Positions 25,859 through 34,094 of a stretch of DNA of 34,602 bases are shown here, piece after piece. The DNA lies in assembly GCA_023387635.1 (NCBI GenBank), contig JAEWHU010000020.1, positions 1-34,602 of the forward strand. The letters are read 5' to 3'. The notes under the pieces were generated by a model. That model saw only the letters and a list, made by a program, of their open reading frames with translations, was not told the origin of the DNA and did not search any database. A program made the translations under genes and the position numbers. How positions within the stretch are numbered: the first letter of the stretch is position 1; each line of letters begins with the position of its first letter. Origin of the DNA: Bacillota bacterium (GTDB taxonomy: Bacteria; Bacillota; Clostridia; Lachnospirales; Lachnospiraceae).

Positions 25859-26740
25859 ATGTTTAGAACTAAAAAAATTGTTTCTTTAGCTATTACAGTT
25901 ATTATGGTTTTTTGTATAGTGTTAACTCCGATTGAAACTACGTCAGCAGCATCAAAGGTGAAAATTAGTAAAACATCAGCTGTTGTAACTGAAGGTAACT
26001 ATCTTTACTTAAGTATGAAAGGTACAAAGAAAAAGGCAACATGGACAAGCAGCAATAAATATAAAGCCACTGTTTCAAAAAATGGTAAGGTAACTACAAA
26101 TGGCACGGGAAAAGTTACTATTACAGCAAAAATAGGCAACAACAAGTATACCTGTAAAGTAGTTATTATTCCTAATATTGATCCTAATTATAAAACAGAT
26201 AAAGATGTGGAAAGTGAATTAGCGGTAAGAGATTATTTAGACAAATTTTCATCTAATGAAACGGTAATCTTTGATACTACTACTAAAGATAAAGCTAAGG
26301 ATAAAGCTAAAGATAAAGCTAAAGATAAAACTACCTCAGAAAGAAGTAAAGCTGAGGAAGAGGCTTTAAATAAAAGAATAAAAGACTTACTAGGAAGTGA
26401 TAGTTCTATTAGTAATAAAATAGGTCCTGAGGAAAAAGAAGATAAATTAAGATTAGCATATGATGATTTCTGCAAAACATGGATAAGTGAAGGTACTTTA
26501 AGTTCTAAATATAATATAGAAGTAACTAGAACGCGGGATATTCTCTTGAAAGATAAGAATACCGACAAACGTTATACACTAGAAGATGTACCAAATAAGT
26601 TAAATAGCGGTGAAGTACTAACCAGTGGAGGAATACAATATCAGTACGTTTATGATTTCTACTATGAAAATGAATCACTACACATTAATAGACTATTTTT
26701 TAATATCGAAGATCTTAAAACTGCTGGAATAATTAATTAA
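25859..26740 (+). CDS. Secreted protein with bacterial Ig-like (BIG2) domain and KDKA repeat
   Basis: 293 residues. The signal peptide (about 1-31) ends at TTSAAS. A single BIG2-type Ig domain spans about 33-108, with the typical ATWTSSNKYKATVSKNGKVT and TGKVTITAKIG strands. A charged linker at about 140-156 contains four KDKA tetrapeptides in a row. The C-terminal part (about 165-293) is not recognised. It has no sorting signal or S-layer repeats, so the protein is either released or held on the surface by charge. The ATG follows AAAGGAGGATTATTA. The gene is flanked by relics of other genes and stands alone. Confidence 0.85.
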   Translation: MFRTKKIVSLAITVIMVFCIVLTPIETTSAASKVKISKTSAVVTEGNYLYLSMKGTKKKATWTSSNKYKATVSKNGKVTTNGTGKVTITAKIGNNKYTCKVVIIPNIDPNYKTDKDVESELAVRDYLDKFSSNETVIFDTTTKDKAKDKAKDKAKDKTTSERSKAEEEALNKRIKDLLGSDSSISNKIGPEEKEDKLRLAYDDFCKTWISEGTLSSKYNIEVTRTRDILLKDKNTDKRYTLEDVPNKLNSGEVLTSGGIQYQYVYDFYYENESLHINRLFFNIEDLKTAGIIN

Positions 26741-26835
26741 TGCTAGACATTGGAATATAATAACCTCATAACGTATGTAAATAGTCTATAATTAGTTTAT
26801 TTATTGAATATAATAATCATAATGGATTAATCATT

Positions 26836-26892
26836 GAAGGTGTTGCTGTTCAATCAACTAGCTGATTAAGTTGATTGAACAGCAACACCTTC
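26836..26892. terminator. Perfect 24-bp hairpin between convergent genes
   Basis: Arms 26836-26859 and 26869-26892 are exact reverse complements with a 9-base loop. This is far longer than a usual terminator stem. It lies between the convergent Ig-like gene and ABC-2 permease gene. U-tracts are weak on both sides, so it may be a bidirectional terminator, an RNase III target or the trace of a mobile element. Confidence 0.6.
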
Positions 26893-27032
26893 TTCTATCA
26901 GAAAACATATAATACTGAACATTAGATAAATTAAATGTTATAGAAAGATTGTATTCCTTAGTTATTCTTAATTGCAATAATCTAATATAAACATTGACAC
27001 CATTCTCTTCGGATAAATTGATTTATTTTTTA

Positions 27033-29429
27033 TCACCTATTACAAAACTTTTTATATGCAACAATATTACTTCCTAATCCTAAGATTAGGATTATAATAA
27101 AAAATAGAACTATATGAGTTATTGATTTTACATCAGTTAGTAAATAATATGAATTAAATCCTCCAACAAAAAGAGCTTTTTGTATCATCTTTGGTGATAT
27201 AAAACTAAATATAAAAGGTACTGAAAATAAAATAAAACCTAATAATATAATTAAATTCTGTTTTTTAACCACTTGTGAAAGAAGGATTAATACAGCAGAC
27301 ATAACAAACCCTGTAATCAATTGAATTACCATCACACCTGTAATAAACCCAAGAATACTTATATTCATCTGAATATCTCTAAACTGTTGAATACTTTGAA
27401 TTGGCGCAAACCAATCATTAAATTTATATCTAAAAATTAAAGTAATATATAATGGTAAATAAAGAGCAGCCATTATTAAAAGCGAAGAAATATAACCAAT
27501 TAAAGATTTAATAAAAAATAATTTTCCTCTTCCCTTTCTTGTACTGCGAATGATATTTATCATACCTTTATTATATTCACAGCAAAATACATTACTAAGG
27601 CATAATGTTAATAGTACGGAATAAATTAATCCTATTAACAAATCTCTTTTTGGTAAATTAAAAATATAGTCAGAGGAAATTTTACTGATAAAATGGCCAT
27701 GAATTCCCCTTTCTTCTTGTAGACGTAATAATGATTCATATTGTTCTTTGACAATACCAAATCCATATCCTCTACTTGCATAATTAAATAGATTCAATGA
27801 CTCCGTATCAAAATTTTCTTTGGTTATTTCTTTCTTCTCTAATCGTTGATTTAGCAATTCTATTTGATTTGATAAATCATTAAATTTAAACTGTTCTTCT
27901 TCTATATAAGAAGTTTTTTCACTGTTTATCGCTCCTGCAAGGTCCATGCTATAAGAATTATAAATTGCTTCTTCAAATGTAAAATATAATTCTTTTAAGT
28001 TTAAATTACTATACCCAATCAATAAAGATAATAAAATCAGATAAAGTATTTTATTTGAAATAAAGTTTTTAAATACTTCTTGATAAAAAAGATTTACTGT
28101 TCCAGATTTTAAATTTACTTTTCTTTTCCCTTTTAACATTCTTATTCTAATATTAATAGTATGACTAAAATTATTAGAAAAACATATCAAATATAAGATA
28201 TAACATATCATAATTGCTAAAACTAATACAACAATTGTAGTAGTAACCCTTGAGATAGGATAACCAAAAATATTTAAATTTACATAATTAGCAATCAGAT
28301 GATGACCATCTAAAAAAGCAAAAATATTTAAATACTTACAAGTATTTATATACGATATTGGATAAATAAATTCATAGGCAAGATAGCTTATTGTAAAAAA
28401 AACTCCTATTAGACTATAAGATATTCTTGTATTATTTACTATTATAAACATTAAGCTAACTAATAAAGCAAAAAATATCAATGATGTAAACTTTATTAGA
28501 CCAAAAAAGAAAAAATACTGATTTATAGACATGGGTATGGATGCATCACGAAAACTACTCATGGATTGTATCCATCTTGAAGTATCTCCATATCCAAACA
28601 TATTTTTTGCTAGAATATAATTTATCCCATAAAATAAAATTCCTAGTATTACTGCGACAACTATAAATACCGTTATTTTAGAAAACGCCAATTGCAATCT
28701 ACCATTCTTAGTGGTTTTTATTAAATTTAACATTCCATTTTCTCGTTCATCTACAAAAAGAAAGATACCCATTAACAGAATTATTGCCAATAAAAAATAG
28801 TCTGTAAATTTAAATTGAGAGAATGCCAGCACACCTTCTTCTTGTCCCAATGAAAGATTAATCTCCTTTAAATCATCAAAATCAGAAATAGTCTTAATAA
28901 TATTTCGATGAGCAAATGTATTTTTTTGTTGAAATACTGACACACGCTCCATCTTATCAGCTTTTTCCCTCATAGAAATAATAAAATCAGGATATGAATT
29001 AATATGACGCAGTTGATTCATAAGAAAATAAATTGCCTCATTTATAGCATTAAATTCTTCTATGTCATCAAAATTAGGTAGATATCGTTCTAACAATTCC
29101 TCATAAGAGATTGTTTCTGATAATTGTTCTAAACGAAACTCAGTTTGATTTTTTATAATTTTTTCATCTATTCCTTGTTCCTTTTGAAATAATATCATTT
29201 GAACAAGTCCAAAGTATTTCGTTAATTGTTCCAACTCATCATATGCATTACTAGTATCCATATGGATATACTTTGATTCAAGAGTTTTATACTCTTTACT
29301 ATTGGTAAATATCACTGACCTTTGGTTGCTATAAAATAAATAACTATTTAGACAAAATAAAATAAACACTACAAAAAATATTATTTTTTTTGTATATAAT
29401 TTACATAACTCATATTTTATTAATTTCAT
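27033..29429 (-). CDS. ABC-2 type permease, internally duplicated
   Basis: About 798 residues from the ATG at 29429, after AAGGGTGATAACT; an upstream in-frame ATG lies inside the ATPase gene without a ribosome site. Two homologous halves are each a large extracytoplasmic domain plus about six membrane helices. Paired segments include ENGMLNLIKTTKNGRLQLAF with NKGMINIIRSTRKGRGKLFF, and IQSMSSFRDASIPMSINQY with IQSIQQFRDIQMNISILGF. ABC-2 permeases are normally about 250-400 residues and pair as dimers; this one is a fused dimer. Its start overlaps the end of the ATPase gene by 20 bases, implying translational coupling and a shared complex. Substrate unknown. Confidence 0.87.
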   Translation of the reverse strand: MKLIKYELCKLYTKKIIFFVVFILFCLNSYLFYSNQRSVIFTNSKEYKTLESKYIHMDTSNAYDELEQLTKYFGLVQMILFQKEQGIDEKIIKNQTEFRLEQLSETISYEELLERYLPNFDDIEEFNAINEAIYFLMNQLRHINSYPDFIISMREKADKMERVSVFQQKNTFAHRNIIKTISDFDDLKEINLSLGQEEGVLAFSQFKFTDYFLLAIILLMGIFLFVDERENGMLNLIKTTKNGRLQLAFSKITVFIVVAVILGILFYGINYILAKNMFGYGDTSRWIQSMSSFRDASIPMSINQYFFFFGLIKFTSLIFFALLVSLMFIIVNNTRISYSLIGVFFTISYLAYEFIYPISYINTCKYLNIFAFLDGHHLIANYVNLNIFGYPISRVTTTIVVLVLAIMICYILYLICFSNNFSHTINIRIRMLKGKRKVNLKSGTVNLFYQEVFKNFISNKILYLILLSLLIGYSNLNLKELYFTFEEAIYNSYSMDLAGAINSEKTSYIEEEQFKFNDLSNQIELLNQRLEKKEITKENFDTESLNLFNYASRGYGFGIVKEQYESLLRLQEERGIHGHFISKISSDYIFNLPKRDLLIGLIYSVLLTLCLSNVFCCEYNKGMINIIRSTRKGRGKLFFIKSLIGYISSLLIMAALYLPLYITLIFRYKFNDWFAPIQSIQQFRDIQMNISILGFITGVMVIQLITGFVMSAVLILLSQVVKKQNLIILLGFILFSVPFIFSFISPKMIQKALFVGGFNSYYLLTDVKSITHIVLFFIIILILGLGSNIVAYKKFCNR

Positions 29430-30315
29430 AGTTATCACCCTTAATCTCATTAAATAAGTAAAGATACACATCCTCAAGTGTAGTTGGAGCACTAATTGCT
29501 TGATATTCTATAGGACAACTATCAGATACTATCTTAATACATATTTCTCCACTCTGCTCCCCTACTATATTACTAACTAAATAGTTATTTTGAATCTTTA
29601 ATAAATTTTCTGATTTTGTATGTATCTGCCATACTTTATTGCTATATGTATTAATAATATCTGAAGGATTCCCTTGAATTAACAATCTACCCTTTTTTAG
29701 AAATATCAATTCTTTTGCTGTGTACTCTATGTCTGATACAACATGAGTAGCAAAAATTACGATTTTATCTAAAGCAATTTCACTTATAAAGTTTCTAATA
29801 CGTACTCTTTCTTTTGGATCAAGACCTGCTGTTGGCTCATCTAAAATTAATATTTTTGGATCATTTAGCAAAGCTTGGGCAATAAGAATACGCTGTTTCA
29901 TCCCTCCAGAAAAATTGCCTAATTTTTTACTGGCATCATTGGTTAAACTAACAAGTTCTAAAAGATATGGTATACGCTCCTTTGCTATATCTTTGGATAA
30001 CCCTTTTAATGCAGCAAAATACCATAAAAATCGCTTGGCTGTAAAATCATCATATAAACCTTGTTGCTGTGGCATATATCCTAAAATATCACGATAACTT
30101 TTTCCCATAGAAAATACATCTGTATTATCTAATGTTATATTTCCTGTATCTGACTTTATATTATCGGTAATAATATTCATTAATGTACTTTTCCCTGCAC
30201 CATTAGGTCCTAGTAAACCGTACACACCGGGAGTTAGCGTCAATGAAAAGTTATCAAGCGCTTTGACTCCTCCATTTATATAAGTTTTTGATATAGAATT
30301 TATTTCTAAAATCAT
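29410..30315 (-). CDS. ABC transporter ATP-binding protein
   Basis: 301 residues. Walker A is GPNGAGKST (36-44), the Q-loop lies in GYMPQQQGLYDDFT, the signature is FSGGMKQR (135-142), Walker B is ILILDEPTAGLD (155-166) and the H-loop is H191. A C-terminal region of about 90 residues follows the nucleotide-binding domain, as in ABC-2 exporters. It powers the duplicated permease encoded downstream, which overlaps it by 20 bases. The lipoprotein gene ends 10 bases upstream, so all three form one operon. The ATG follows GGAGGGTGT. Confidence 0.95.
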   Translation of the reverse strand: MILEINSISKTYINGGVKALDNFSLTLTPGVYGLLGPNGAGKSTLMNIITDNIKSDTGNITLDNTDVFSMGKSYRDILGYMPQQQGLYDDFTAKRFLWYFAALKGLSKDIAKERIPYLLELVSLTNDASKKLGNFSGGMKQRILIAQALLNDPKILILDEPTAGLDPKERVRIRNFISEIALDKIVIFATHVVSDIEYTAKELIFLKKGRLLIQGNPSDIINTYSNKVWQIHTKSENLLKIQNNYLVSNIVGEQSGEICIKIVSDSCPIEYQAISAPTTLEDVYLYLFNEIKGDNYEINKI

Positions 30316-30325
30316 ACACCCTCCA

Positions 30326-31558
30326 CTATTTAAACTTTATAATAACTCCTGGGGTTAATTTATCGCTTTCTATCTCAAACATTAAGCGAAATTCTATCTT
30401 TCCATTTTCAAATTCATCTTTATTTGCATAGTATATTTGATACATATCATTAATAGTATCAATTAAAAAAAGATGTTCTTTACTTCCACTTATTAAAGAA
30501 TACGATGTAGAAAACATATCTGGTTTTAAAGACGCAATTACATTACCACTATTATCTAACACCTTTAACCTTTGATCTTCTCTTTTCTTTGAATAGGGTG
30601 ACCACTTTACATCATCAAGATATAGATATTGTCCATCAGAATATAGCTTTTCATAATTACCACTTTTAAATGTTTCAATTTCATTGGTTCCGTCTAAGTT
30701 GCTTATAATATTTTTATTAGAAATTACTTCTCCCGTTTCCATTGCTAAGACACTTGCACTGTGTATTATCTTATCATTAGCAAAAATTAAACCTCCTGGT
30801 AATTCATTTCCATTTTCTTTAAACATAATTGATACTTCACCTGTAACTAAGTCATATCGCATAATTCTCATGGTATATTCCTGGTTATCAACACCATATT
30901 CTGTAAAATACATGTTATTTCCATAACATTTTATCCATTGTATATTACCACCTGGTAATATTCCCTCATAAATTGTTACAGGTTTTTGAGTAATTGATTT
31001 ACCTAAATCATAACTACTAATACCATACACAGATGTTTCATCACTTTTGTATACAGTTGTAGATGCATAAACCTTACCGCGATGAATTGCTAAGGAATTA
31101 GGAGGATATTCAAACTTTGCTACACCCTTTCTCTTGGTACCATCTTTGGAAAGCTGAATTAGCTTTGATGACCTAATATTATCTTCCTCGGGTTTTTTCT
31201 CTAATATATAAACTGAATCATTAAAATAGGAAACAAATTCATTACCCATATAAAATGCATTACAATTTGCTACCTTTTCTTTATCCGTTTCCTCTTGGTG
31301 CAAACAATTTGGCTTATTACATAGAATGACAGGGTCCATAGTTGATTTATCTGCATAATATAAATAATATCCACTTAAAAAATAATATCCGTTTTCACTT
31401 TCAGCTATCCTAGGCATACCACTATCTGGTGGTGCGTAAGTATATTGAAAATCTTGTCCATTTATATATGTATTTTCCATATTATATTTTTTTGAGCATG
31501 ATGTTAACAGTAATAGCATTAATAATGTTGTAGTTATTAATATAAATCTTTTTATCAT
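30326..31558 (-). CDS. Lipoprotein with beta-propeller-like body, ABC-2 partner
   Basis: 410 residues. The signal peptide ends in the lipobox LLTSC (C21). A cysteine motif, LCNKPNCLHQEE...NCNAFY at about 79-104, follows an ENGYYFLSGYYLYYAD strand repeat. The rest is a series of beta hairpins (Y-x-Y and GNNMYFTEYG-type strands) suggesting a propeller. I recall similar Cys-motif lipoproteins next to ABC-2 exporters in Lachnospiraceae, without known function. It is the first gene of the operon with the ATPase and duplicated permease, so it is probably an extracellular partner of that system. Only a weak ribosome site precedes the ATG. A candidate structured RNA lies upstream and might be its leader. 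Confidence 0.82.
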   Translation of the reverse strand: MIKRFILITTTLLMLLLLTSCSKKYNMENTYINGQDFQYTYAPPDSGMPRIAESENGYYFLSGYYLYYADKSTMDPVILCNKPNCLHQEETDKEKVANCNAFYMGNEFVSYFNDSVYILEKKPEEDNIRSSKLIQLSKDGTKRKGVAKFEYPPNSLAIHRGKVYASTTVYKSDETSVYGISSYDLGKSITQKPVTIYEGILPGGNIQWIKCYGNNMYFTEYGVDNQEYTMRIMRYDLVTGEVSIMFKENGNELPGGLIFANDKIIHSASVLAMETGEVISNKNIISNLDGTNEIETFKSGNYEKLYSDGQYLYLDDVKWSPYSKKREDQRLKVLDNSGNVIASLKPDMFSTSYSLISGSKEHLFLIDTINDMYQIYYANKDEFENGKIEFRLMFEIESDKLTPGVIIKFK

Positions 31559-31654
31559 ATATCACGTATAATCCAATTATCCTCTTTTAGAGGCTGGTTG
31601 GATTAATTTCCTTTCTCCCAACCTTTTTGTTAGGGTAATCTATATTACTCCGTT

Positions 31655-31841
31655 ATAATAATAAAGCACTGTGGATTTGTTTCTATATTACTACAGCTCT
31701 GACTGTTTCGAGGTGACTCAGACCACAGTTTTTCGTCTTCACTGGTAATTAGTTAGTTAACGCATCGACGTTTATATTTACGTGAAAACATAGCCGAAAT
31801 CCTTGTGGAAAACAACAGTGCAAAATTTGTGAAGTGCTTCC
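31655..31841 (-). ncRNA. Candidate structured RNA with its own promoter
   Basis: About 187 bases on the minus strand. In transcript order, GCACTGT near the 5' end pairs with ACAGTGC near the 3' end. Inside this GGATTT pairs with AAATCC, then CTAT with ATAG. These enclose two arms: GTTTTCAC with GTGAAGAC, and ACTGTGGTCTGA with TCAGAGCTGTAGT (wobble pairs and one bulge). This is a closed three-way-junction plan, more than chance AT-rich DNA should give. The predicted 5' end is the first base of the outer stem region. It could be an independent RNA (6S or raiA types have similar size, but I see no decisive match) or an aptamer in the lipoprotein-ABC leader. No uridine-rich terminator follows directly. 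Confidence 0.45.
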
Positions 31842-31847
31842 AAATAT

Positions 31848-31876
31848 ATCCTACCTATTTTTTGCTATTATGTCAA
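31848..31876 (-). promoter_or_regulatory. Promoter of the candidate RNA
   Basis: Minus-strand TTGACA (31876-31871), 17-base spacer, TAGGAT (31853-31848). It lies about 290 bases before the lipoprotein start, too far for a simple leader. Confidence 0.6.
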
Positions 31877-32085
31877 TATTTTACATGATTTAATTTATTT
31901 AGACTTAATTTTCAAACTAAATTCCACCCTTAGTAAACCAAACATGGAATTTACTACGAAAAAGATAAGCTATATGTTATTAATATTTGTTCTATCTATA
32001 ACCTTCCTTCAATGTTCACAATAACTTAACAATTCACTCAAACTATGTACACATATGAACACTATACTTGGTTCATAGCACAAAA

Positions 32086-32150
32086 CAAGGTTCCCCACCT
32101 TGCTAACATAAATTTTTTTCATAAATGGCCAGTAGGATAACCTGCTGGCC
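32086..32150. other. Two unexplained hairpins in a long gene-free stretch
   Basis: CAAGGT / ACCTTG (32086-32102) and GGCCAGTAGG / CCTGCTGGCC (32127-32150, one wobble) lie in the 770-base stretch without a gene between 31559 and 32330. A T-run lies between them. No coding frame is evident here on either strand. Apart from the RNA candidate and the two promoters I see nothing else in it. Confidence 0.4.
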
Positions 32151-32258
32151 CCTCTCCTTTGTCAAGCTATTTCTTGTAAACGGCTTATTTACAGATAGAA
32201 TTTTAGAAAAATAATAATGGCATTATTTCTATTATATATTTTTTCTACTTGATTCGAC

Positions 32259-32285
32259 ACATTATATTATTATTTTCATATTATA
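32259..32285 (+). promoter_or_regulatory. Sigma-K-like sporulation promoter, second copy
   Basis: AC (32259-32260), 16 bases, then CATATTATA (32277-32285). The flanks (CACATTATA before, TTATTTTCATATTATAATT across) match the promoter at 22232-22258, so the two were duplicated or converged. It precedes the His/Asp repeat gene. Confidence 0.55.
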
Positions 32286-32329
32286 ATTATGGGAATATAT
32301 TTCCTATTATTAATAAAGGAGCAATTCGT

Positions 32330-32563
32330 ATGGGATATATGGGTAATAATTGGGATAGACGCGATGGATTCCGCCATGATGATGATTGGCGTAGACACGA
32401 TGGATTCCGCCATGATGATGATTGGCATAGACACGATGATATGCATCACGATCATATGCATCACGATCATATGCATCATGATCATATGCATCATGATCAT
32501 AGAAATAGATGTGATGATCATAGAAATAGGTGTGATGATCATAGAAATCATAGAAGTTGGTAG
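32330..32563 (+). CDS. His/Asp repeat protein, spore-coat-like
   Basis: 77 residues from the ATG after AAAGGAGCAATTCGT. Three kinds of repeat follow one another: two copies of DGFRHDDDW(R/H)RH, four of DHMHH, and about three of RNRCDDH, ending NHRSW. Histidine and aspartate dominate, with few hydrophobic residues. Such a protein could bind Zn, Ni, Cu or Mn ions, or pack on a surface. It shares a promoter and the initial MG, but not the repeats, with the Cys/Arg protein at 22304. Spore-coat location is inferred from the promoter. The DNA holds 15-bp and 21-bp tandem repeats. A terminator follows at 32585. Confidence 0.75.
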   Translation: MGYMGNNWDRRDGFRHDDDWRRHDGFRHDDDWHRHDDMHHDHMHHDHMHHDHMHHDHRNRCDDHRNRCDDHRNHRSW

Positions 32564-32584
32564 ATGCTACTACAAAATTACAAC

Positions 32585-32615
32585 AAGCCACTGCATCAAA
32601 AAGGTGCAGTGGCTT
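32585..32615 (+). terminator. Terminator of the His/Asp repeat gene
   Basis: AAGCCACTGCA / TGCAGTGGCTT, a perfect 11-bp stem with a 9-base loop, about 20 bases past the stop. The following ATATAATG is only weakly T-rich. Confidence 0.7.
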
Positions 32616-32719
32616 ATATAATGTCTTTACTTAATATTAATTATTTTAGTATAACCAGATTTGACATATTACGGGTCTACTTTCAACGTAAATGAGGCAA
32701 CTGGAACTAATCTAGCTCT

Positions 32720-32770
32720 TTAAAGTCTTGCCACCAAAGATTTCTTCTTGAAAATTTTAGAACTTTGATT
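32720..32770 (-). pseudogene. Short relic ending in FKKKSLVARL
   Basis: Sixteen codons and a stop read SSKIFKKKSLVARL. They match the tail of the relic at 25624-25818 (YFKKKSLVERL). Nothing upstream is coding. Too short to name the parent protein. Confidence 0.4.
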
Positions 32771-32780
32771 CAATATATAA

Positions 32781-33392
32781 TTATTCATTGGTATTCTTGA
32801 TTGCAATAATCTGATATATATGCCAGTGCTTATCAACTACATTTCCTTGTTCACCTACACATTGTCCATCATATTCCTTTTCATTGAATTCCTTTATGCT
32901 ATATCCCTTAAACAGTTTTTCTATTTCATCCTTTCTATGAAAAGTTATATCCGTAGATGTGTGATACCAGTCATCATTGATACCAAAAAAAATCCCTGCA
33001 AAAAGCCCTCCTTTTCTCAATGCTTGTTCAATATTAAACCAAAATATATTGAAATCATTTGGGCTACAGAATGGTAAACTAAAACTTGCGTATACAGCAT
33101 CACATGCTAGGAACGACATATTCGTAAAATCTGCATTTATTATACTTAATTTTTCCTTGATATCGTGGGATAATTCCAATTTTCTATTCTCTATGCCAGT
33201 AGTTACTTTATCAATAGCAGTTACAAAGTACCCATGTTCAAGAAAATATATACTATCTATACCTGCACCACAACCTATATCAATAATTGACATTCCATGA
33301 TTCAAGTAATTATTAAGACATATTGCTAACTGTCCTGGTTGTTTATCTTTAGTCTTTTTTTGATATTCCCCCCATTGATTATCTCTCTCCAT
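32781..33392 (-). CDS. Class I SAM-dependent methyltransferase
   Basis: 203 residues from the ATG at 33392, after AGGAGGAAGTAT; an in-frame ATG 81 bases upstream lacks such a site. The SAM-binding motif I is IIDIGCGAGIDSIYF (36-50), the acidic end of strand 2 is D61 (VTAID), motif II/III is INADFTN, then YASFSLPFC and LRKGGLFAGIFFG. The overall type resembles TehB-like small-molecule methyltransferases. The substrate cannot be told. The protein begins with ERDNQWGEYQKKT and ends HWHIYQIIAIKN. It is probably transcribed alone. Confidence 0.88.
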   Translation of the reverse strand: MERDNQWGEYQKKTKDKQPGQLAICLNNYLNHGMSIIDIGCGAGIDSIYFLEHGYFVTAIDKVTTGIENRKLELSHDIKEKLSIINADFTNMSFLACDAVYASFSLPFCSPNDFNIFWFNIEQALRKGGLFAGIFFGINDDWYHTSTDITFHRKDEIEKLFKGYSIKEFNEKEYDGQCVGEQGNVVDKHWHIYQIIAIKNTNE

Positions 33393-33721
33393 ATACTTCC
33401 TCCTACTAAAAAATATTTGATTATCTTTAAATAAATTAACATATATACTAATAATGAAGCATTCCAAAACCAATCAGCCATACCAGACACATACATAAAA
33501 GCTACCATATGCGAGGCCTAAATTAATATCAACTGTAATAACATTACCATTCTTAAACAAAAAAGAAAAGTCGAAATTCTATTATGGTTTCCCCTCTCTA
33601 TAAAACTAAATACAAGTTTAATCACAAAATACTATAAACAATAAAAAGTATTAACTACCAATTTGTTTCTGATTATAATCCAATGGATTTGCAATACTAT
33701 ATCTAAAAGGTGGTGATAAAC

Positions 33722-33907
33722 ATGAGTAAACAAAGTAATCAAAAATATCGTAAAGAGCTTGAGAAGAAAACTCAGCCAACGAATAATATCGACTCTGGCG
33801 ATTCAATGAATTCAGCAAATAAAGAAGAAGTTAAATATGTCTCTGACAATGTCAAAGCACCTTCTGATTGCTCTAATAATATTAACGCAAATCATAAACT
33901 CAAATAA
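33722..33907 (+). CDS. Small hydrophilic protein of unknown function
   Basis: 61 residues from the ATG after AAAAGGTGGTGATAAAC. The protein is hydrophilic and rich in N, S, K and D; it starts MSKQSNQKYRKELEKKTQ and has one cysteine and no membrane segment. Composition and size recall small spore or stress proteins, but I see no SASP motif. An exceptionally long perfect hairpin follows at 33938-33985. The 329 bases before it (33393-33721) are AT-rich and hold no gene I can support. Confidence 0.6.
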   Translation: MSKQSNQKYRKELEKKTQPTNNIDSGDSMNSANKEEVKYVSDNVKAPSDCSNNINANHKLK

Positions 33908-33918
33908 AAGAAAATCTA

Positions 33919-34002
33919 TTATGTATTTACGATGAAACAACTATAGAAAGGAAGAGATTGTAACTTTTCTTCCTTTCTATAGTTGGTAGTGAAGATATAC
34001 AT
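33919..34002 (-). CDS. Possible 27-residue ORF behind a perfect ribosome site
   Basis: The minus strand has AAGGAGGTGAATTAAAC then ATG, followed by 26 codons (MYIFTTNYRKEEKLQ...) and a stop. The reading frame runs through the 18-bp hairpin, which is unlikely for a selected protein. More probably the ribosome site belonged to a gene that followed the VOC relic and has since been lost. Confidence 0.25.
   Translation of the reverse strand: MYIFTTNYRKEEKLQSLPFYSCFIVNT
33938..33985. terminator. Perfect 18-bp hairpin
   Basis: Arms 33938-33955 and 33968-33985 are exact reverse complements around a 12-base loop. It follows the 61-residue gene by about 30 bases. No T-run on the plus strand; GTTGTTTC on the minus side. 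It may terminate both ways or be a remnant of inverted DNA. Confidence 0.5.
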
Positions 34003-34037
34003 GTTTAATTCACCTCCTTCGGATTATGCTCATAATC

Positions 34038-34094
34038 TCACTCTAATACTGTAGTTAAGCAGAAAGGATGTCCCTCAGGGTCAAACATTACTGT
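34038..34094 (-). pseudogene. C-terminal relic of a VOC (glyoxalase-like) protein
   Basis: Nineteen codons read TVMFDPEGHPFCLTTVLE and stop. DPEGHPFCL is the characteristic last strand of VOC/glyoxalase-fold proteins. It overlaps the 3' end of the 101-residue gene by 7 bases in another frame, so the remainder has been deleted. A 7-bp palindrome GATTATG/CATAATC follows at 34022-34037. Confidence 0.6.

Noticed and set aside
31655..31841. 6S RNA as a firm call for the structured RNA
   Set aside because: Length and promoter would fit, but the predicted plan is a three-way junction, not the single rod with central bubble of 6S. Left as unassigned.
32086..32150. Insertion-sequence end
   Set aside because: There are hairpins but no transposase frame, matched terminal repeats or target duplication nearby.
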